Shown here: in pieces, positions 25,523 to 38,952 of the stretch
Layout of the letters: each line of letters starts with the position of its first letter
Position numbering within the stretch: the stretch's first letter is position 1
Source of the DNA: Linanthus parryae
Lineage: Eukaryota; Streptophyta; Magnoliopsida; Ericales; Polemoniaceae
Direction: 5' to 3'
Assembly (NCBI GenBank): GCA_023055425.1
Contig: JALGPY010000008.1
Coordinates: forward strand, 7,140,501-7,204,500
Length of the DNA stretch: 64,000 bases
Notes under the pieces: model-generated
Seen by the model: the letters and a program-made list of their open reading frames with translations, nothing else
Databases searched by the model: none
What the model was told of the DNA's origin: nothing
Made by a program: the position numbers and the translations under genes

Positions 25523-28500
25523 GTGGGGAGACTTTATTTATATTCTTATTTTATATTATGTCATACCATTATACTAATTCAAAAACAGCAATAATAGTAA
25601 TCCAAATTATTATCAAACAGATATTCGTACACAGATTGAAAGATACAGATTTACCATTAAACTAATTTAAAAACAACAATTTCTCTTCCTTCCGTTCGTA
25701 GCTATGGAGAGACGAGTAATTTAAGGGTTAGAAATGTTTACATAGATACACATTTTTGTTGGCTAAATTGTAGTTGCATTTTAGAAGAACTCTCAGCTAA
25801 AACTTCCGAAATGACCACGCCTTATCCATAAAGCACCCCCGCACGACCCACGAAGCACCCGATGCGGGTCCACGACCTCCCAGAAGCACCTGGAATTACA
25901 GCTACACGACCACCAGATATAAACAACCCCCTCCCCCCTCTCCACCACCACCCAAAAAAAAACTGCATTATCGAAACACCTCAACTTTGACTAAACCAAT
26001 AAACCATGAAATCCTAACACCCCCTTTGTATAATCTAAAGAGGTCATGAGTGAAAACGGCAGATGAGAGTTAGCTTAGAGGCATTTCAGATTTACAAATT
26101 ACTAATACCCTTTCACTTCCTTTCCCAAACCAATAAGGAACGCCAAAGGAAACAAGAGGGGGGAAAAGCATCTAAGATCACCCAAAACACCATTTTGACT
26201 ATATTTTGGTTCGACAGGGCACAATGTTTCAGGCTAGGAAGCACGAACACTACAGAATTGGGGCTGTACTCTTCATCCATTATATAAGTTCAAATATATG
26301 TAATGAGAAAACTAACAACCATATTGCCGTATTTCTGCCGTTCACATTTTTCGAAAATAACGTGTCCGGTATCTGTTTTGTATCGGACACCCGTATCTGT
26401 ATCCGTGGTTCTTAGGTTACGGGTTGCATGAGTGACCATGGCACTCTTCAGTTGTTACAAGTAGTTTGTCTTGGGAAAAGGCGTGTGCCTTTTTTTGTTT
26501 GCCACCGCAACAAAGGTAGCAATACAGAGGGAATATAGCATAACTACATTCTACGTTACATGGACTCGGGCGCGGGTATCATATCCGGTGAGGAGTTGGA
26601 TTTGCCTATTTGTCAAATCTAGGATCCGGGGACTCGGCAAATAAGCATCCAAAATGTGGACAAGGGTGCGGGGATACGGCATATGTTTACCTGTTTATTT
26701 ATATTTTTAAAAGATACAGAATGCATAGCAAATTTTCTAGTATGGGCTTTAAGGTGCAATTTGGAATGAAACTGCTGTGTGAGAAAATTTATTTGAAAAA
26801 AATATAATTCAAAAGGTCTCTTTAAAAATGTCAAGGACTAAATTGAAGTACATGTAATACTCAAGGGTATTGTGCACAACTAAATATCTGATGCTTTTTG
26901 GGCCTTTCTCATTAAGTATTATATTGGGCCCTTATAAAATATTCTTGCACCTACAAATAAGCCCAACCCAAGTTGAGTTATTCACTACCCAGACCATAAG
27001 TGAACCCTAGTTCACTCCGTCCCTGACATTGGAACGACGCGAACGACAGAAGGACGAGTCTGCAATAAGAATGGAGATTGGTGGTTGAAGAGGGAGGAGA
27101 GATCGCGAGAGAAGGCTTGTTCGAAGTGACGAAATCTGTGAGCCGCGTCCAAGCCCCAGCCATATCGATACAGATTCCATACCCGCACCCGGGTCGGATC
27201 GTATCGACACCGGTACTTCACCGGAATTGACGAGTCCAGGTAGCGTAGACTACATCATCACCAACATGTATTTAAAACTGAGCAGAAGTAATTATTTCTA
27301 AAAGAGGTGGTTATATGTAGGAAATATTCTTCCATACCAAAGTTTAGAGGGCAGGCTAGGCACATAGCCAATCAGATTATTGGAAGTGTTTGTTTGCAGT
27401 ACTTTAAAAACCTATTTCTATTCTAATTTTTTTTTGTCACTTTGCCTTTATTCAACTTTGGTGGGTTTTTTCTTTGAATTATATTTCTGTTAACACTCGA
27501 AGACAATATTATCCTCAAACTGTGTTCGTATCAAATTAGAAATCGGTCTTCATTTTAATAGAAGAATCATGGAAAAAGATCGTCTGAAATATGTGAAAAA
27601 ATGAGTTTATAAAAAGAATCATGGAAAAATATAGAAAAAATAAAAAAAGATGCATGGTTATCTTAATAACCTCTAGGTCTAAGCAACCAAACAACTACAA
27701 AAAATGAAGACATTGTTTGGTTTCTTAGACATAGAAGTCATTAAAGGTTATTAAAAAACCGTGGATCTTGTTTTTCTATATATTATTTTATTAAACTCAA
27801 TTCTCACATATTTCGAACTATCTTTTAGGTCTCACATATTTAGTATCAACTATTTTTTGTGGTGCTCTTTTCTTAGTTGGCCATATTTTTGCTATCATTT
27901 ACTCAATGTTGCATCCATAGGATGATACGTATTAGCATTGTTAGTTTGTGGGTCTATTAGTAGTATTTTTATAAGCGACTATTACCTAATGTAACACAAG
28001 GACAAACATGTCATTTCATCAATTGCATCTAGTTTAAAACTATCACCAAACACATTTCTTCAAAGCTTTTAATCTAGTTTAAAAACCATCACCAAACAAG
28101 CTGGTTTAAACACAATCTCCAGAAAAAAAAAAAAAAAAAAAAATCGATAATCTAAAAAAGTCTCCACTGAAAACCATTCTACCAAACACACCCATAACCC
28201 TGAGTTGCACATTACTACACACACACCTTGATAGATAGTTTGGAAAACTACACTAGTATACTTTGTGTATTTCGGTTAATGGAAGTTATTCCATCAACAA
28301 CCCACCCTTCACAAACGAAGATACAGCCATTAATATAAGACAATGAAAATTCCAGACTGATTATATGACTACTACCCGTAACTCATCACCATTGACGATG
28401 AGCAATAGCCAATTCATCACAACCAAAGAAATGAAACTGGCATAACTATCATACCACAACTTATGATGATCACAAGTTCACAACCGTGATAGCTTGTCCC

Positions 28501-31500
28501 CCAAAAGTTTGTAAACAGTGAAAAAGATTCAAGATTAATATGTGATGCGGTATAGCTCTGGTTCAGTTACACCTCTGCTCTAATGTTTTTGATCATCTTG
28601 AAGATTCTTCAGTCCACAAACAAGCCCAACATTGTCAAATGCCACCATTGTACCGTATTAGCCATCATCCCCAACACTACTACCGAATAACCACAGCCAC
28701 TGCTCACACCACCATGACAATGTTGCAACTTGCAACCCAGAACAGAAACCAGTCACTACGCCAAGCACCACAGAATTTATCAGAAGCTCCCTTTCTAATC
28801 TTCAAACCCTCTTTCTCTCATTTCTACATCAACAAATTACTGCAAAATCTGACCTGAAACAACCAATCCCAAAGCAAAATGCCAATATCCATATCTTCAG
28901 TATAACCATATGAAATCAGATTCACAAGTCGACGCCCTAGCTAAAACCTACCCAAAACATATTTTGGTTTCTCCAAAACTCACTAAAAAGACCCGTGTAA
29001 TATGTTCACAACTAACGATACAAACCTGATATTTTGTGAATCTTTTTCATAACCACCAGTTGGGGTCAGCCCAATTATAGGAGTCATAAAGTAGTGATAT
29101 TTTGTCGAAATCACTACTACCCCATATAAACTAGCACTACTACCCCATATAAACTAGCACCACCTGCATAGGACCAGACCAATTATAGGAGTCATAAAGC
29201 AAAGATGAAGCTAACGGACGAAGATGATAGAGCAGAAAAAATAAAGAAGCCTAAATCCTAGCAGCGTGCGATGTCCATGCAGCTGCAAGGTTCACAATGG
29301 AGGCAGTGGCTCAAAATCATGAGTCCAGCTAGCACTAATGGTGTTGACAGCAAAGGGGTGCTTGGTGTTGACAGCAAAGGGGTTCTCTAGGTCTGGTATG
29401 CTAATTATTGGAGATTTGCCACCAGACACAGCATCCTAGCAGTCACCAAAAGGGGAGAAAGAGACTGAGAATAAAAATTGAACATTTTATGCTCAATGTT
29501 ATCCTTCTATTCTTCCTTCGGTTCATATTACGCTTCGTCAGACTAGACGAAACAGACCTGTAAAGAAATATTTACGACATTTTGGCATCATTCAAGGGGT
29601 AAAGTAGGCATTTTCCCAAGTTAAATACTGATGTCAGCACTTAGGCAACGGTGCACACTGTTAACTGGTTATGCTCTGGAGAGCTGTTTGTGTTTCTAAA
29701 AAAAAGTACTAATAATAAAAGAAGAGTCACGAAAGGTGCCAGACTGGGCAATGTGTAGTAAAGATAACCTCATCGGGTGTTGGCCTAATTAACCAAAACT
29801 TTATGCAGAGACAGATATAAAAGCCTCATGTAAGGAACAGGTAAATCTTTAGTGTTTCTGGGTTACTTTAACACCAAGGACCATACAAAAAGAATTTCTG
29901 ATTACTCTTATCATCTATTAAGGTCCACAATACATGCATTGCATCTCAAGTAATAATTGTTGATCCAGACCATGGAAGGAAAACTGTTTTCCGATAGGTC
30001 AGCCCATGGGAAAAAATAGAAACTATAAACGATACATCTAATTCATGTATGTATCAAACTTACAGGTTAAATTCATGGTCAGCTTGAATACCAGGCATCT
30101 CCATATCACTAAAGGCTTCTAACGCTTCCAAGATATGCATCCTCTGCATAACATCAAAAGCTATCAAATTCCATTACAGAAAATAGCCATTCTTTTCTTT
30201 TGGATAAATAAACCAGATTATTAACAAATGAATCAACAGGATACCATCAGAATACAAATACAAGGCTAGCAAAAATTTATTTAGCCTCAATATGATACCC
30301 ACAGTTCACCCTCTAAGAGTTTCTGGCAGTCAGATCGTACGTTTGATTGTAACTGACTAGATTCCTGACTTTGCTATCTACTTAGCTTCGAAAGTTCATT
30401 TAACCTCAATATGATACCCACAGTTCACCCTCTCAACTTTAACTTCAATCTCTTCGTTTTAGTTTACAGATTTGACACGACTTTTCAGGTACACTATGAT
30501 TATAAATTAGCAAGAGTTCTTGTGTTGATTCTTGCTAGCTATCTCAGGTAGGTACAAAGTACTATAGAAAGCCAGGCACTAAAGAAAACAGACATAACAC
30601 ATGTCATGACTCATTCGTAACGAGATTGTGGCCTCCCTTAATCAAAGGAAAGAGTGCCGTTTTAACACTTGACACTGAGACCCTGACCACAAGTCCCAAT
30701 TCTAAATGTAGTTCTCTACTACTCGGGCAAACTCTTATGGAAGCCCAGAATCTTAAGACAGTTGCGAGCATTGGTAAAGGGCCAACTTCGTGTTCTGAAT
30801 ACCAGAAAGGGCCAACTCTTAAAGGAAGCAGACTTCTCCAAGCATCTGCATAAGATCTGACTGCCAGAAACTCTTAGAGGAAGCCACACTCATTGAATTA
30901 CTCTATACACTGCACAGTACCCCAAACAACTCCGCAGCAAACTCACGAAGTTTCCAATCAGTATGAAGTTCAGAGTTCAGACACACATCATGCAGTTCAA
31001 GCAAGAATACATAAAGACAACAAAAGACCAAAATCAGCGAAATAATTCGGCAAAGAAGCCATGGTCACCCCTTGTGCATTGAAAATCCATCACAAGCTTT
31101 ACCCAGATCAGCAACATAGGTCGTTACTGATGTTGGAATTGTGATGAAGTGTATTGGCACCATGAGCCAGAATGAACTGTCAATCACAAACCACAAAATT
31201 TATCACTGTTTTCATCCAGGCTGAGAAAACAACAGCAAAACACTCAGAGAATTAACGAAGTTGCAAACTAAGGAACTCCATTCTCTCTTGCAGATGTAAG
31301 CAATAGCAGAATGGAAACACACACACACACGCACACACAGTATATGAAAGGCTGACAGTGCCCATCGTACTTTTGGTCAGAACAGGATAGTCGATTGCAA
31401 GAAGAAATACAAACTAATATAGGCATGGAACTACAGAAGGGAATGAAGAACTAGGGAAGACCGATACAGGGGATAATAAATTAATTTGTCAGGAAGATAT

Positions 31501-34500
31501 TACAAGGTTTACGGGCTACGAGTGGTCAAGATGAACCATATTCGCAGAATTTATGACACTTTACAGTTTGTCAAAAACCGGAAAGAGAACAGAAAAAGAG
31601 GCCTAATTTGAGTGTGTATCTTCTAAAGTAAAATAAACAACTCCAACGTAAGAAAGAAGCCTAAAAAAAAGTGCCGGTCAGGTCAAATAAAAGGCATCAC
31701 ATCAAAAGTAGAACATATCTTCAAGTCATATTGCATTGTTAAATTGATAATTCAAGGAAGAATACTGAATATGAGATGCCCAGTACCATGTCCAGATCCA
31801 TGCCCTGAGGGAAGACCGAATTCCTAGCCCTGGATGACATTCTCGGCACTTGGCCAGTTACGCGACTCCTTGATCGTGTCACTCCCGTAGAGGCACCACC
31901 TCGAGTATGAGCACCTCTACGTGCTGAAGGGTTCTGAGAAGACCGCGCCTGGGATTGTCTACGTAAGTTTGAAATTAGTGATCCTCTCTGCAAAGATTCA
32001 AGTAATGATTTAGGGATAGACTGATTTGCAGGGACTTCAGCGAATTTCTGCGAGGATAAATGACAACTAAATCTGCTATATAAGTGAAGAATAAATAAAC
32101 AAAGCAAAACTATTGTCTCTAGCTTTCAGGAACAGAATAGATATATCTAGCAAGAACAAGATTATTGGATGAAATATCCCTCTTCGCCAAAAGCTAGCCA
32201 AACATGAATACATGGGTGACAGACTCTGGAAATCTTATCAATTACTATAATAAAAAAAATGCCGAACACGGCCACCACAATCACGCAAAATGTAGGCCCT
32301 AGCTCTCTCCAGCTATCTCCAAAGTAAAGAAAAAGAGTCTTCGGTTTCATGCTTGGCAACCTCGTCGGCTACCCAATCAGCCTTATATACAGAAAATCCA
32401 CTGCCTCTTGAGACCATCAGTTTACATCTATGGCAAGCAGTGTCTAGCGCTCTCAATATATAGATTAGGATCTCACAGTTCACAAACGCTGCAGAGAGAA
32501 TTTGGTTCGAATATGGACAGTAATTGCCCATATATTGGTGAAAATAAGACAGAATCAACAAGAACTGCTATCTTCGAATTTCAGGTTCTCATTATTACAA
32601 TTTAACACTGGGGTGTATAGTCTACTCAAAGATGAAGGGGCTAAACGAAGATGAACCAAATCATTGGTCATTTGAAATCCAAATAAATATATCCAAGTAA
32701 AATAGGAAGTGACAGGAGGCAAATCTTCAAGCCCCTCAGTCGAAAATAACCAAAGCCTTACGTTAAAATCGTATACCAAGATGTCACCTAAATTCTTTTG
32801 GACAGAGTTACGCGATTTTTCTTATTCAAAATAAACACGCTACAGAGAGCTCTCAGAGCAATCTCACCCCAAATATGATCTTCAAAAAAAATTGACCCTA
32901 AGGCTTCCATCTCATATCAAAGCATTGACCAAAAGAAGTAGGCAGCAAATAAGACCTCCTGGATGCGGGTTTCAGTACATGCAGGCAACAAATTCACCTT
33001 AAATGCCAATCACCTTCTATCCACAAATAGTGTTAAAAGCTATTTTAGCTGTTCCATAATACAACCACGAGGTCCAAAAACACCTACCATCCATAAAGCC
33101 TAATCACACTTCAGCCTAACAATTCAGCCACTTATGATATAAGAATGTCCAGGAAAACTTCAGCCCCTTTTATCTGTAAGGACACATACTTAACTCGAGT
33201 CTTCAAAATGCTAGACTCCTACCTTACCATAACTTCCATTTCGCACCAACCAGCAGATTTTGGATATGATGTTGACATCTTATATATAGTAGAAACCATT
33301 TCCCGATGAAGCTTGCAAAACCCTTACATAGTCATAGTCTCATATCCACTGCCATCTTCGCACCCACAGAACAAATATCCACGAACACTGAGTATCTCGG
33401 TAAACCTCTTGGGGAAGTACATGAATATTACAGGGAACAATTCTATAAGGGCACAGAGAATAAATGAAACAAATTCCCCAATAATACCAAGAGCAAAGCT
33501 AAAATTTATTTTCAGACCAATGTCCTTAATAAAGCAGACTAATTTGTTTATCAATCATGCCTACAAAGCTTAGAATCACAATCTTATCTGTTCAAAAGGA
33601 AGCTTCAAGCAAACAATATTTATTTCTCTTATGTACGTTCACCGCATTGGAAGTTAAACCAAACAAAAGCTATTGTCGACAATCGACACTGAAGTTTATG
33701 AGCATGCCAAGATGTGAACTTACAGGTTGAGAAACAGTGCGACCTCTGGCATGGGCTGATCGTCGTGAAGTCTCTTCTCTGTGCATTGCCAATGCTATCT
33801 GTTGACATGTAAATAATCATTTAGGAAAGCAGACACAAAGGGGAGAGGGTAACTTAATATGTGCATCGATATATGTTAAGGTACGGTAAAATAAAGGGAA
33901 CGTACTTGATCATCTGCAGCCCCCACGGCCTCATTATACAACTCTTCTTGGAGCATACGAGCCATCATCTCATCCGCTTCTACTTGTATAGCCCTAATAT
34001 CAGGCTCATTGTTACCACTAGTACTTGTATTTTCGGGACCACCACGTCTCGCTTCAGGGGAGAAGTCATCAATTTCAATAATGGGCCCTAAAATTTGACC
34101 ACGACCGCTTTGGTTTCTGCTTGATCTTGAAGTCGTTGGCTCCCGTGACGAGCCAATAAACACAACTTCTGAGTCACTTGAGGCTGATCTAGAGCTTTCA
34201 CCACGGTTACTCAAGGCAGATCCCTGCCTCTGTCTTTTAATTAGAGTATTAGCTGCAACATGATGACCATTAACTAAGCCAGACCTTAAGGTATTACGGG
34301 ACACTGCTTGATCAACAGTTGAACCAGATCCCTGCTGGGAATTGACGGCATTTCTTCCATCAAGATAGTCTCCATTCTCTCCTCTCCCTGCCCTTACAGT
34401 TTCATGTAGACTGCACTGCTCATCATTCCTTAACTTGGTGCGGTTGCGTGTACTTCTCCACCCATCCAATTCTTCAGAAGATCTAATAGCATCTCCATTC

Positions 34501-35378
34501 ACATGATTACTTCCACCTGTCTCTTTTACGAATGAAGAAGCACGCACTGTTGGTCTTCGTCTTCCATGATGATTATTATCCTCAGCAACCAATTCTCTAA
34601 TTGTGCTCGCTGAGCTATCAGATAAAGGAACTTCCTTGTGGTTTTCTACGTGCACAGGTATATGACCGAGATTTTCAGTCGACTGTTTGGCCTTCTCTAT
34701 GTTAAGTGGAGAGATACATCCATTCCGCACCAATCTTTTTTGGCCACTAACTCTCGGTGACAAAGTAGAGAACATGGTTCTCCCAGCTGGAGGTTGAGAA
34801 GCATTGGAAGGTCCTTTTCCACAGTCAACTTCCGAAGGTCTTTTAAATGAATCGTTAACTTTTTCTTTGCCTTTACTGGCGATCTGGGTTGTCCTTGAAG
34901 AGCTTGTTATGCCATGTAGTCCAGAGAAACCATTGGCCGAGAAAGGTCCTTTCCTATGGTCTTTAGGTTGACCATCCTTTAATGTCTCACCAGACAACAC
35001 GGTTTGTGTCAAATCTAAAACATTTTCCCCGGAGGTAGGTGCATGTAGAGAGCGACGATTACCATGATTGGAAGATCTATCATCTGCCTTTCTCCTGTAC
35101 ACATGTGAAGCGCTGTCGTTATCTGATTTAACTGAGGTAGATAGATTTTTGTCAGACCCGAAAGACAGTTTTCGACCGTTTTCAGTGTTCAGCTTACTCT
35201 TGCCTCTTAATCTATTAGTAGCCTCTTCAACCAAAAGACCAGTGCTTCCTGAATGAACAGTCACAGGTGAATTACTTCCTCTGTCGACACGACCACCTCT
35301 GCCATCAATCCGCTTTGGAATCAATCGATCAGGAGTGTCAGGAACGTCATAAACTTGATCAATGTCCATGTAATCCAT
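24804..35378 (-). CDS. RING-H2 E3 ubiquitin ligase
   Basis: Seven coding exons on the minus strand join in frame to 716 aa: 35378-33906, 33798-33724, 32047-31787, 30143-30064, 25239-25140, 25041-24943, 24866-24804. All have GT-AG junctions. The C-terminus is a textbook RING-H2 finger: Cys671, Cys674, Cys689, His691, His694, Cys697, Cys708, Cys711 (CLHKFHKDC core). It should bind an E2 and ubiquitinate unknown substrates. The first 500 residues are Ser/Asn/Arg-rich and probably disordered, opening MDYMDIDQVYDVPDTPDR. An acidic-helical segment follows (IQVEADEMMARMLQEELY), then an Arg-rich part with RRGAHTRGG. The start is the first ATG after an acceptor at 35384, implying a 5' UTR intron. I recognise the plant family (NDYETLLALDENNHQHGGAS is characteristic) but not a settled symbol. 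The intron between coding exons 4 and 5 is 4.8 kb and holds a hAT element. Confidence 0.93.
25482..25529. repeat. (TG)n followed by an 18-G run
   Basis: A (GT)n tract runs directly into G18 (25506-25523), in the 4.8-kb intron of the RING gene. The transcribed strand yields a C-rich RNA. Confidence 0.9.
26551..27248. mobile_element. Non-autonomous hAT-like element in the RING gene intron
   Basis: The left end is CTACGTTACATGGACTCG; the right end complement is CTACGCTACCTGGACTCG (16 of 18). Flanks are ACTACATT (26543-26550) and ACTACATC (27249-27256), 7 of 8 matching. It is 698 bp with GC-rich CGGGTATC and CCGG subterminal motifs and has no transposase. Confidence 0.7.
27655..27770. repeat. 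Imperfect hairpin
   Basis: TTAATAACCTCTAGGTCTAAG, then CAACCAAACAA, is mirrored about 60 bases on by TTGTTTGG, then TTCTTAGACATAG, then AAAGGTTATTAA. It may be the remains of a MITE. The surrounding 27350-28210 stretch also has GTGTTTG and complement ends, but boundaries are unresolved. Confidence 0.5.
29069..29400. repeat. Cluster of small direct duplications
   Basis: There are three independent pairs. CCAATTATAGGAGTCATAAAG occurs near 29071 and 29171. A 24-bp unit ending ACCCCATATAAACTAGCAC is tandem near 29110-29160. GGTGTTGACAGCAAAGGGGT is tandem near 29340-29385. All are intronic to the RING gene. Confidence 0.75.
30286..30875. repeat. Direct and inverted repeat pair in the RING intron
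   Basis: CCTCAATATGATACCCACAG, then TTCACCCTCT, occurs near 30286 and 30411. AAGAGTTTCTGGCAGTCAGAT near 30314 returns inverted near 30853. Confidence 0.75.
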
Positions 35379-35383
35379 GATTC

Positions 35384-36893
35384 CTGCAAAATCCCAAAAA
35401 CAGTAAGGTTTGGTTCTCAATACTGAAACCATTCAGTTGTATGGAAATATCGTAATACATAAAGCATAGAAAACGAAATTGAAACATCGGTAAACAAGAG
35501 AAAGGGAAGACGAAAACATTATAAACAACAATGTTCATAAACATTATCTAACTGGGTAAGAATTTGAGGACTGCAAAGACATATCAGAATAGGTCTCAGA
35601 TAAATAAAACGAATATTCTACAGCATCATCCCAAGTTCATTGGAACAGAAAACTGGAAATATGACTGAAAATTGACCAGAAGCACCACACTAATTCGAAA
35701 AAATTAAAACTATTTATCCAGAAGGGCAAATTGGTTACGAAAATCTATGTCTACTTATGTTACGGTCGTTTCATCCAAGTCTTTTACCACACTTTCATTT
35801 CTTTCAGTATGCCACATGAATTCACCTCCCCAGACCAAGTTTTCAGTATGCCTTTTACTATTCAAGCAAGCATGTTGGTCGAATACTAGCCCTTGGATAA
35901 GACAAGATCAGAGGGTGAGAATTGATGACGAACAAATGGACTTAAGCTAATCCTCAAACTACCTGGAGCATTTATGGTCCTTTTAACAATGTGAACATGG
36001 ATTTGTTTTCAACACAATTGTCATATTTTCTCAAGGTTTTGCGACGCACTGGCTACGAAATCCTTCTCAAAGATAGATAGATAGATAATATATATATATA
36101 TATACATACATATATGTATATATATATATATATATATGTATATAGGTAAGTGGTAATAGTCCCAACGGGACGGCATTTGCCCTAGTACCTACTAGAACAC
36201 ATCTTATACATGCTTCACATTCCACATTGAGAATGTATTCAACATTATAAGAAAATTTCTTACAACTCTTGTATACTTCTTTCTATAGCACCCACCTGAT
36301 GACTAAATCGAGTAACTTTCGCACTCCACAGTCCACACCCACCCTCCCAACTTCGGTATACTTCTTTTAATATGTCATCATAACTTACATTCAAAGTAGA
36401 TGAAATCGCTATGTCAAGAACTGTAACCGTAATAGACATGTAGATGGATATTCATATATACTTCACACTGAGAATCATCTGATGAAACATCAGCAATTCC
36501 CAAAACTATAATCTAACCCATACTCATATAAGCCTAAAAACCCAAATTCAAAAATCAATCCAAAAATAGCCACAAACACCAATTCACAGAGGGAAAAAAT
36601 CTACAAAAACCCATTATTCGAATTATGGTTTAGAAACCCTATCTAGCAAGTGATCCATCACAAACACCAAACATCAAACAGAAACCCTAATTTATCAAAA
36701 AAAAAAAAAAAAATCAAACAGAAACCCTAGAAAAAAAAGTTGAAAAAAAATACGAACTTAATGGAAAAAAACAAATTGAACCAAAGAAACTCAAAACCCA
36801 TCAGGAATCAGAGGCCCAATCAAACAAAAGAACCGGAGAGATTTCAGATTATAAACTCGAAATTTCAAAATTTCAAACCTTGGGAAGACGAAC
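35384..36893 (-). other. Inferred 5' UTR intron of the RING gene
   Basis: A clear acceptor (TTTTGCAG/GAATC) precedes the start codon. Upstream sequence to about 36.9 kb is AT-rich, with a (TA)n microsatellite at about 36085-36140 and no coding potential. A donor CCCAAG/GTTTGA near 36890 is the best upstream partner. Confidence 0.5.
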
Positions 36894-37060
36894 AAAATGG
36901 GGAGATCGAGCCAAGATTCGACTTGGGTGTGTTCCAAATTGCAGTTGGAATCGGAAAGTTGAAATCTTGATAGCAGAAGAAGCGATCTTGTTATTGTACT
37001 TTGAAGCCGGTTTGGTGTGTAACCATGGCCGACCCTATCTTCCTCTCTCTCTCTCTCTCT
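36894..37060 (-). other. Candidate first (non-coding) exon of the RING gene
   Basis: This is GC-richer sequence with a (CT/GA)n tract typical of plant leaders. It contains one short upstream reading frame on the minus strand, starting at CCATGG near 37027 (ATG GTT ACA ... TAA, 11 codons), which could damp translation. The exon is inferred from splice-site fit only. Confidence 0.4.
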
Positions 37061-37489
37061 AGGTTTTCTTTATTGCAGAAGAAGAATGGAGTGGTGATCG
37101 TAGACGCACTTTTGGAGCGTGAGAATCACGATGAGTCATCTAGCCATTGAAAACCTACTGCCTTTAGAGACATAGGTGAATGTACGTGTCACTGAGCGCG
37201 TGGGGAATAATCCTCGTGGAGCTGTTGGCTTCTCATTGGTGCGACTGGTAACACCGTTACACCTTTACGTCATCACATCAAATTTTTACACTGCCCAAAA
37301 AAGTTACTGCTACTGTAATTCTCTAGAGTTAATGTTTGAATTTTGAAATTCTTGTGGGGTAAAAGATACTTTCACTCACCCCCTGAAGTTTGATGCAAAG
37401 AAACTTTGAGCCTTTTTTTTTTTGGAAATGACATTTTCATTTTTCACTCCTTCTGTGTTACAAACTTTATAGAGCACTTACCATTCTTG
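37061..37489. other. Upstream region of the RING gene
   Basis: Probable promoter region of the minus-strand RING gene. No distinct TATA box or other element could be assigned. Confidence 0.4.
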
Positions 37490-38330
37490 ACTGTGTCATG
37501 TCATACTCTAAGCGAGCATATCTAATTACGGAGGAGGCCCTTCAGTCTACTTGCTATAATTTTTGCAATAATCTTGTACAGGAGTGTGCAAAAAGAAATA
37601 GTCATGAATTGCTTCACCTCTTCAGAGCAATGCATTTTTTGGATGAAATAGATGATTGTTCCGTTAATGCACTTCAACATTACCCTGTCTTTAAAGAAAT
37701 TTTAGATAGGAGCAATAACATCTTCTTTAGTGGTATCCCATTGAGACTGGAGGAACAAACCAGTAAGACCATCATACCCTGCAGCCTTGGTAGGATTCAA
37801 AGCAAACACAACCGCTTCAATTTCTTCAAAACTTGGAGTAGCTATGAGCATGTCATTCTCAGACAAGATGACCGAGCTTTGAATGCTTTCAATCTCCTCA
37901 TGCTCCCTAACTGTGAAGTTCGACTTGAACAGGTTCTGAAAATAATCTTTAATCAAGCTTTCCAGTTATGGTTTGCCCTCTGCCAAGATTCATCCTCCTT
38001 CAACTTGTTTATTCTATTGTAGTTTCTTCTTTGAATTGTTGAAAGGTGGAAGAATTTTGAGTTCTTGTCACCTTCTTTTAGGTATAAAATCCTAAGACTT
38101 TTGTATTCGAAAACACTACTTCCTCAATCAGGCATGTTGTAAATCTGTCTAAATCTGTTCTTGGATCAAGGCATTGTCTCTGCTCCAAGGCTGCAATTGA
38201 ATCTGGAGAAGCTTATCTTTAAGCACCTGAATTTCCTTTGAACTGTTCTTAACTTCTTTCCTACTCCACTGTTGAAGATTATGTCTATACCTTTAGCTTA
38301 CCAACCAAGTTTGCCAAAGGCTTTGGGTTC
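37490..38330 (-). pseudogene. LINE (L1-type) relic, N-terminal RT region
   Basis: On the minus strand 37956-37702 reads IKDYFQNLFKSNF, then FEEIEAVVFALNPTKAAGYDG and GLFLQSQWDT. This matches the plant LINE block with EEEIKEALFQMHPTKAPGPDG and PALFFQKFW just before the RT core. Upstream (about 38300-38170) a QQWSRKEVKNSSKEIQVLKDKL reading fits the linker after the endonuclease. It is truncated on both sides. Confidence 0.75.
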
Positions 38331-38952
38331 TTACTTTGGTGCCAAGAATCCACCACAGTGGATCTACAACCCTCGTAATACAACCAAATTAAGCTGAATG
38401 CTCACCTTCCCTCCTAGAGGGGTTGTATTTTGATGAAGACAACCCCAAGAGGGGTTGTAAAAGATTTTGTCCAACATCTGCCAAACATGTCCTGTGTAAT
38501 TCAAGCCTTGAGCCTGCAACTCTTGGAGCACTTGAGGTGCCAAATTTTCACATTGGCATCTCACTGGAGATGCTCTTCTGGGCTGAGGCAGCTCACACTC
38601 TCTTTCAAAACATTAACTTTAATATACGCTGCTCAAACTTAACCATTCTTGCAAGAAGCAGCAAACTAATAAATTGAGCTGAAACATGCTCTGGAATGAA
38701 GAGCTCAAAGTAACCAATTTCAGGTCAATATTAGTTAAGCAATCATCTCCGAAAATCACCGACCAAAAAGCGCATAATGTGCATCCTTAATTAGAAACTT
38801 CTTCCAACAAAAACGGAAAGGATGCTAGAATCCTATTAACAAACTACAGACAATATCTGAAAGAACAGTTCTAAGAATTGATGGTTTTCGCCAAGAACAC
38901 ATCATACGCTTCTGCAATATCCCCCATTGCTGCTTCAATAGCAGATGTCTTC
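38331..38952. other. LSM5 3' UTR and downstream sequence
   Basis: Roughly 38820-38952 is probably the LSM5 3' UTR. The rest has no supported feature. Confidence 0.4.

Noticed and set aside
27350..28210. MITE with GTGTTTG-type ends
   Set aside because: The ends resemble each other loosely but no target duplication could be fixed; only the internal hairpin is reported.
33313..33573. 86-codon plus-strand frame in a RING gene intron
   Set aside because: No motif, no start context, no splice support; expected by chance in AT-rich intron.
37498..38022. 174-codon plus-strand frame
   Set aside because: It is the shadow of the LINE relic read on the minus strand, where real RT-type motifs occur.
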